A stretch of 64,000 nt of DNA. It comes from Ophiodon elongatus. Lineage: Eukaryota; Chordata; Actinopteri; Perciformes; Hexagrammidae. The stretch lies in assembly GCA_016806645.1 (NCBI GenBank), contig JACSYO010001876.1, positions 335,501 to 399,500 of the forward strand, written 5' to 3'. Both the position numbers and the translations under genes were made by a program. Positions 58,310 through 64,000 of the stretch are shown piece by piece; positions within the stretch are counted from its first letter, which is position 1; each line of letters starts with the position of its first letter. The notes below the pieces were generated by a model. The model worked only from the letters and a program-made list of their open reading frames with translations. It had not been told where the DNA came from and did not search any database.

Positions 58310-58600
58310 GAAACCATTGGTTAGGTTTAGGCAACCAAGCTATTTGTTTCAGGTTCGAAAAAAGATTTTGGTTAGTGTTAAAATAGTAGCGTAACAACGT
58401 AGCATAACAACGTAGCATAACAACGTAGCATAACAACGTAGCGTAACAATGTAGCGTAGCAATGTAACTACAGTAAATAAAGTACAACTGCCATTACCAG
58501 ACTCTTACGTAACGTTACATGACAAACATAACTAAAAAAGGTCATTGTTTGTGTTAAAATAATAACTTCAAGTAACATATCAGTGACATCAAACTACCGT
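58310..58600 (+). mobile_element. family B-related fragment
   Basis: It opens with TTGGTTAGGTTTAGGCAACC, then TTCGAAAAAAGATTTTGG and TTAGTGTTAAAATAG. This is the core sequence of family B, followed by its own 13-bp array. The terminal TTCTCACTCCC sequence is not seen. Confidence 0.6.
58386..58463 (+). repeat. 13-bp minisatellite, six units
   Basis: GTAGCATAACAAC or close variants repeat at 58386, 58399, 58412, 58425, 58438 and 58451. Three central units are identical; the outer ones have GCGTAA or a final T. The array lies inside the family B fragment. Confidence 0.95.
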
Positions 58601-60530
58601 AATTGAAAAATAAATGCCCTTTCTGGACTTTTTTAGTTTCACTAAAATGAATCAGAGTTTGTGTTAAAATGATAACGCGTGAATGAGAATAGCACTGGTA
58701 TTAATTTTGGTTCTCCAGCAGTTTGAGGTTGATGTTTTTGTCTATTCAGAACATACTCCACTTGTACTTTTGCACTCCTCAGAAAGCTGTAAACAGTGTT
58801 CAATGAGATGGGCATTGTTCATGCAGCCTCATCAGTTAGCGAGCAGTCCGATACTGTCAATGTCGACACTCTACTTTGTGTGCCGTAGTCTGAACAGAGC
58901 CTCACTGCCCGTTTTGTTTGCTGATCATGCCTTGTTCGCTCTCCTAGTTTTTCTTTTCTTTAGCCAAGTCTTATACAATTCCCTTGGAAATTATGCAAAA
59001 TGAACTTGTTTGCTGCCTTACTAAGAGGCAATCCTTGAGATTTCAGTCCTGGTTGATTTAGAGTTTCTATTTGAGTGAAAACAAAAAGGGATTGTGCAGG
59101 CTGGAGTCTTTGGCTGCGTTCAAATTTACATATTAACTTTTTTAGAATTGAGTGCACATTACCGTTTTTGGTGCGTATAGAATGGAGGAAAACTGTAATA
59201 CAGCATTTTTTTCAGGAATGTCACCACAGGCACCCAGTTCATAATACTGCAAATATATGAATATTGCAATACTTTATCATTGGTAATCGGTTGGTCGGAA
59301 TCTGCAACCACACTGTTAGATGCTACGAAATTCCTACACATTGTCCCGTTAAAAGAAACACTTTCCTGCATCCTCTGTACTATGACAATTTCCAGTGGTT
59401 ATAGTGACCTATAATGTGGCCCATAATGTTATTTGGGCTGAAATTTAACATAGTAAGTACAGCAACAACAGGAGAATTAACTGAAGTATGTATACTTTTA
59501 ATAACTTGATATGGGAATAAAGTTTCGATGTAAATCACCTACTCGTCCATGTTTGCTCTGCAGTGCTCTTTAACACCTTGCCATAAGTGAGAGGACAATT
59601 AAGCTTATATAATTGAATGAAAAGACACGGCACAGCTAAACGTGGCTATTATATATGTTATTAACCTTCTTCGTGATTGAGTGTCATTTCATAGGTCAGG
59701 CAAAGAAACTAAGATTAAACTCTGGCTTGGCAGCTGTGTGGGCGAGCGCTGAATGAGCATAAACATGACAGTTTTAGAACAAACTCGCTTGCCTGTATAG
59801 GCTGCCAGACGGCCCGTGGCTCTCCACCTGCCTGCCCACCACTTATTGAAGATGAATGAGATCCGGGTTGGCCATTACTTACCTTGTGAAATGGCCTTAA
59901 AAAGGGATGGCATGGCCCCTGTCAGCGCAAGTGTGACCAAAACACCATAAAGTCAAGCTCATTTAAAAACCGATCCATTATGTGTAAGGAAATGTCAGCT
60001 CATAATGCACCTGAGATTCAGCAGTAAATAATAAACAGGTTCCCAACATGCACTACAGCATTACAAAGGTCAGTTATAAAGTGTAACAAAGTTGTTGTTT
60101 TTTATGTTTTAAAGTTTTTTAGGTAAATTATTAATAAATGTTCAGTTTGGTATGACTTGAACGTACAACTGCATTTTAAGATTAAGTCTTCTTGCAAGTT
60201 CCTGTGCGGAGCATGACATTAAATAATGTCAATAAATAAAATGATTATTAGATTAAATATGCAAAAAAGTTGCTATTTGCTATGTAAATGTTGTGTAATA
60301 ACACATCTCGTACTTTGTGCCAAATGCTGAAATATCTTAGTTGAGCATGTTAGTATTGTAACATTTGCTAATAACCACTAAACATGAACTTCAGCTGAGA
60401 ATATCATTCGGACGGTTGGTATTTAGTTCTTCATCAAAGTATTGGACAAATGTAAATGTTGACCTGATGATGGCACTTCAGAGAAGTCAAATTTTAAGTA
60501 AAGTAAATCTCATGACAAAAAAAAATAAAA
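58601..60530. other. unique sequence, possible conserved segment
   Basis: No gene or assigned repeat. 59695-60030 is non-repetitive, with words such as ACACCATAAAGTCAAGC and GATGAATGAGATCCGGG, and looks like conserved non-coding DNA. No test is possible from one sequence. Confidence 0.3.
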
Positions 60531-60715
60531 ACAACCTCATGGTGGCGCTAAAGCAAAAGTTGGGCTATTACCACAGTCTGTAGGATACATTGTTAGGAAC
60601 CAATGTCAAATGTTCATCTAAATCAATCTAATAGCTTTTGAGATATTTCAGTCTGAACCAAAGTAATGGACCGACCTACTACCTGTCAGACCAACGTTGC
60701 CATCCCTAGAACCAT
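60531..60715 (+). mobile_element. family F fish repeat, forward copy
   Basis: CATGGTGGCGCTAAAGC, GGATACATTGTTAGGAACC, ATCTAATAGCTTTTGAGATA, TTTCAGTCTGAACCAAAG and ACGTTGCCATCCCTAG are in the standard order of the family. The reverse copy is at 45821-45980. It stops just before the hAT-like fragment. Confidence 0.8.
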
Positions 60716-60724
60716 GCCTAAAAA

Positions 60725-60853
60725 GTACAATAATTTCAACTCAAATGTAATGCATTAGAAGTACAAAGTAGCAGAAAATCAACATACTCAAGTACCTCAA
60801 ATTTGTATTTATAGATACAGTAAGTATATTGAGTAAATGTACTTCCACCACTG
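60725..60853 (+). mobile_element. hAT-like element, right-end fragment
   Basis: CAAGTACCTCAAATTTGTAT, AGTATATTGAGTAAATG and the terminus TACTTCCACCACTG match the right end of the element that begins at 54402. Only the last 130 bp remain. The left part is missing and family F sequence abuts it. Confidence 0.8.
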
Positions 60854-61859
60854 CCTGTGGCTTCCTGGAGGATGGGTCTTCTTAAATCCCAGCCTTTTTC
60901 TTTAAAACACATTAATCCCAATTTACTGGCGGAAAGTCACGTTCCCCTGAATCATGCAAATCTCTCCCTCTTTATCAGCTCCTCATTCTTATTCACATCA
61001 AGTATTGGCTGCGTGTGTCCATTGTCTGGGCACAGCAGCCCAAAATGACTGCTTTCCAAAGAAATTGAGATAAGGTTATGGAGAGCTGATACAGAATGTG
61101 CTGTTGGAATTAGAATTAGTCCACCTCCGTTTCCAGGTTTGTCTGTGTGGATCAGAGTGATTTGGAAAGTGGGAACATTGACCACCTTTATCACTGTACT
61201 CATTGTAACACCATGGTTAGCCCATTAGCCCACATATGGCCTGCCTGGCAACGCTCTGATAGACCATCAGAGCTTAAGCCAGCTCATTTAACAGCCAACT
61301 GTTCCTTTAGAGTATTCCTTTGACATGAACCAAGATACCCAGTCGGTAGTGCTAACTGTTCCATCAGTCCCATTAATTGTAAACACTAGTACCAATTGTA
61401 TAAATAGCTTAATGGATTTGTTGATGACAGTGCTTTGGCAGCCTTTAGTTGTGGCTGGCCTGAAAAATATGACCACAGAAAGCTCAGGGATCGCATGTGA
61501 GCATCATCATTAATCGAGTAAACGACTGCCGGAGGAGCTTTATTCTATTTTCATAGCCTGGAATGACAAAGCATGAGGCGTGGGTTTGTTTGAGTTGCAA
61601 AATATACAGCACACTGTCCTGTGGTTGTGGGTCTGGCTTGTACTTTATGTTTGTCAGACTATCAGGAAGCTTCCAATGGCTGTAAGTGACCATCAAACGG
61701 TAAATATCCAGCTGTTTGGTTGGTGATGGATTTCCTTTAAAATGCAATGGGCTCTTGGCTATGGCTTAATTCTACCCATTAATGGTTTATATTGTCAACT
61801 TAGCAGTATCGGCAGATGGCAGAAGTGACTACACGGCTGATTAATGGATGCTGCCGATC
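60854..61859. other. unique sequence, no gene seen
   Basis: Non-repetitive sequence of mixed composition. No exon, RNA gene or repeat is recognised. Confidence 0.35.
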
Positions 61860-62130
61860 AACGCCAGGGCTGCGGCCGCTTGTCACAAATTGCAGTATCA
61901 GAGGCAGCTGAAAATATTATTAGATTGACACCATCACTGAGGCTTTTAAACAACACAAGGGGATCGATATTAATGGGAATTCGAAACACCTCAAAAATCA
62001 ATCCACCTTGAGACTGACATGAAATGTGCCAGCAATCATCAGTGCAATAACAAAAGCACATGATTGCACAAAATCAATCAGCAAATTCATCCACGGATTA
62101 AAAGCTAACTCCTTGACTCCAATATCATCC
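61860..62130. promoter_or_regulatory. candidate conserved non-coding element
   Basis: An AT-rich, low-CpG block with many TAAT/ATTA and AATCAATC words: TATTATTAGATTGACACC near 61914, GATATTAATGGGAATTC near 61966, AAAATCAATCAGCAAATTC near 62069. The texture resembles homeodomain/PBX-bound enhancers. Inference only. Confidence 0.25.
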
Positions 62131-63004
62131 TAATTTCATACGGCAATGGCTGCCTCGTTTGAAGGTACTTGTTTATATCTCTCTAAGTAGCACCTCTGCA
62201 ATCCTACAACTAGAATCTGTAAGCAATGTACACTCACTCAAACAGCTGTGTGTCAACAAAAGCTATCATAAGCTCCTTAATGGGTGTGTACAGTCAACAA
62301 TGTGGTTTCTATTTGTGGCACTGAATGTGTTCGGAATCAGCTTGTCCAGCATGACGTGCGTTAGTCCAGCTATTATCACGACATTGTGGTTAGTTAGTGT
62401 TTTTGGTCAAAGCCCTTTTGTCTGTGTAATAGTGGGAATAATCATTACAGCTACATTTGGACCAGTGCTAATTGCATGGCTGGCCTATTCACCTATGTGG
62501 CCAGACTGGTAAGCATCTAATGGTCCCACAAGGGCCCCGTTACTTTGTTCAGTCATGTGCCAACTGGTTGTAAAGATTTTACTCAGCTGTGGACGGTTCC
62601 GCTAAGAGCTTGTTAACATTGTTTGTGAGCTCAATGTCTGTTGTGTGCAGCCAGCACGGATTATATTTAGCATCAGTAATTAGCAGCTATGATACTGCTA
62701 TGTATATCATAACATTTTTATTTTTATTCATTATATTTCTCTTCTGCGAGCCTGTACACTGGGAAAGTAGTTTAGAAACGTATCCTCTCCAGGCAGTTAG
62801 CATACTGAGGGTATCTCTTTCAGCAAACTTCCAGGCAGCTAGCAAGCCTTGTGAGCTTACATAAAGTACAAATGAGGCAATAGGCTAACTTCATATTGTA
62901 AAGTTGTTATGGCTATTTTAACATAAGCAGACACATAGCAACATAGCTTCCATGTTGAAACATGTGTGTCTGGCTAGCTGACAAATATTCACTTTCCTTT
63001 TACT
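62131..63004. other. unique or unidentified sequence
   Basis: A 117-codon plus-strand frame at 62159-62512 reads as hydrophobic, but I recognise no protein family and no splice context. No gene is called. Confidence 0.3.
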
Positions 63005-63310
63005 TCCGTTTTGGAAGTAAAAACTTTGTTTTCCAACCCCTGAGGGAAATATCTGCCCTGTTAGCTCCTAAATGCGACACTATATTTAGCTAACGGCTAA
63101 CTTTGTCTCTCTGTAGCACAGATTAGGTGACAAGAATTTTTCTGTTCATGTGGCAGACGCTTTCGTTCAAGTCTTTACAGGCGCATTCAAGCTCAAATGA
63201 GATCATTAAGAGTAAAGTTTGCGACTTAAAAAACAAGTTGCTAAAGCTATGGGTAACTTTAAAATTAGTTTCTACAAGTTACACACAAATAAAAAAAATG
63301 TATTAGTGCA
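63005..63310 (+). mobile_element. family A element, diverged
   Basis: CTTTGTTTTCCAACCCCTGA, GGGAAATATCTGCCCTGTTA, TAACGGCTAACTTTGTCTCT and the terminus AGTGCAGCTTTCAG follow the family order with many differences. It is the most decayed of the six copies. Confidence 0.6.
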
Positions 63311-64000
63311 GCTTTCAGTTTGAATTCAAAATTAAGTATCTACGTATTTTTTAAGTACTTGACATATAGTATTTACCAGCTCTCATTCCCATTCTGCCTC
63401 GTTTGGGGTTTCATTTGCTTTTTCTTTTCTCCAGGCAATTTTCCCCTTGCACCCCGACTTAAGTGTTTTCCACAATGTGTCATGAGTGACCACTCTGCAT
63501 CATTGCCGTGACTTCAGGAAAGCAGATTGTTTATGCCAGCGGATAGATTGGCTTAAGTGAATCTCATGTATATTCTAAACAGAGCCTCAGGTGAGCCCAT
63601 ATAGCTGTATGGTACGGTGTAATTTGAGTTTCCCCCATCCCCTACGGCCCTTTCTGCTGCCGCCTGCAGAATATCAACTGAGGCCCAGCCGATTCTGTGT
63701 GGGCCTATTTGGAAGGGATTAAACTAGCAACTAATAAAGGAGATGTTGCGGTGTGCATATATGGGGAATGCATGGGGCTGCTCAACTAAGTAGTGAGCAG
63801 CTTGTGTAATTATCGGACCTCAAAGATGGAGAAAAAATGAACGAGGGAGGAGGAGGAAAAAAGGATAGAAAAGGCTGGGAGACGGGAGAATAGTGTTGTG
63901 ATGGAGGTAGGAGGTAGGTAATTTAAGGATGAATCAAAGAGACGAAAAGAGAAGAGAAGGTGATCCTTTACGCAGAAGAATGTTGTCGAGTGAAGAGGAC
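63311..64000. other. unique sequence, no gene seen
   Basis: No gene or repeat is recognised. The last 180 bp of the window are purine-rich (GGAGGAGG, GAGAAGAGAAGG). Confidence 0.4.

Noticed and set aside
54402..60853. A single 6.45-kb composite hAT element
   Set aside because: The 8 bp before the left end (GCTAAATG) and after the right end (CCTGTGGC) do not match, and the left copy already contains its own decayed right portion.
62159..62512. 117-codon hydrophobic open frame resembling a membrane protein
   Set aside because: No family is recognised, T-rich DNA naturally encodes hydrophobic residues, and no splice signals frame it convincingly.

Overview
The window reads as non-coding vertebrate DNA, almost certainly from a ray-finned (probably percomorph) fish. 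It is moderately AT-rich, has no operon-like gene packing, and carries many simple repeats. It also holds at least a dozen dispersed repeat families whose wording I recognise from teleost genomes: a tRNA-derived SINE, an element with hAT-like CAGTGGTGGAA ends, LINE 3' tails, and several MITE-like families. I found no protein-coding exon, tRNA gene or rRNA gene that I can defend. The longest open frames lie in low-complexity or repeat-derived DNA. The window is best described as a gene desert or the inside of very large introns.

Layout. 1-2.4 kb: homopolymers, a TTTGTAGTC minisatellite joined to a dispersed repeat, then a CpG- and purine-rich block. 2.4-8.6 kb: mostly unique sequence with a degenerate repeat at 4.7-5.5 kb and CpG-rich patches at 6.7-8.3 kb. 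8.6-13.2 kb: two adjacent perfect hairpins, a second copy of part of the 5 kb repeat, and a run of nested dispersed repeats. 13.2-18.2 kb: unique sequence, another perfect hairpin and a probable solo LTR. 18.2-27.9 kb: copies of two recurring families (here called A and B), a LINE tail, and a CpG-containing block at 25 kb that could be regulatory. 27.9-38.4 kb: a 27-bp-unit minisatellite, a 60-bp-arm inverted repeat, a LINE-related repeat and a SINE with intact pol III boxes. 38.4-53 kb: mostly unique, with A copies and short tandem duplications. 53-61 kb: a fish repeat, two broken copies of an hAT-like element and two B copies with internal arrays. 61-64 kb: unique sequence plus one more A copy.

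No genes work together here. The structure comes from repeat insertion, tandem array growth and fold-back formation in otherwise unique DNA. A few AT-rich blocks with clustered homeodomain, SOX or nuclear-receptor words may be developmental enhancers, but only a cross-species alignment could show that. The strongest items for follow-up are the long hairpin at 34013-34155, the twin perfect hairpins at 8642-8743, and family B, whose copies carry related tandem arrays in both orientations.
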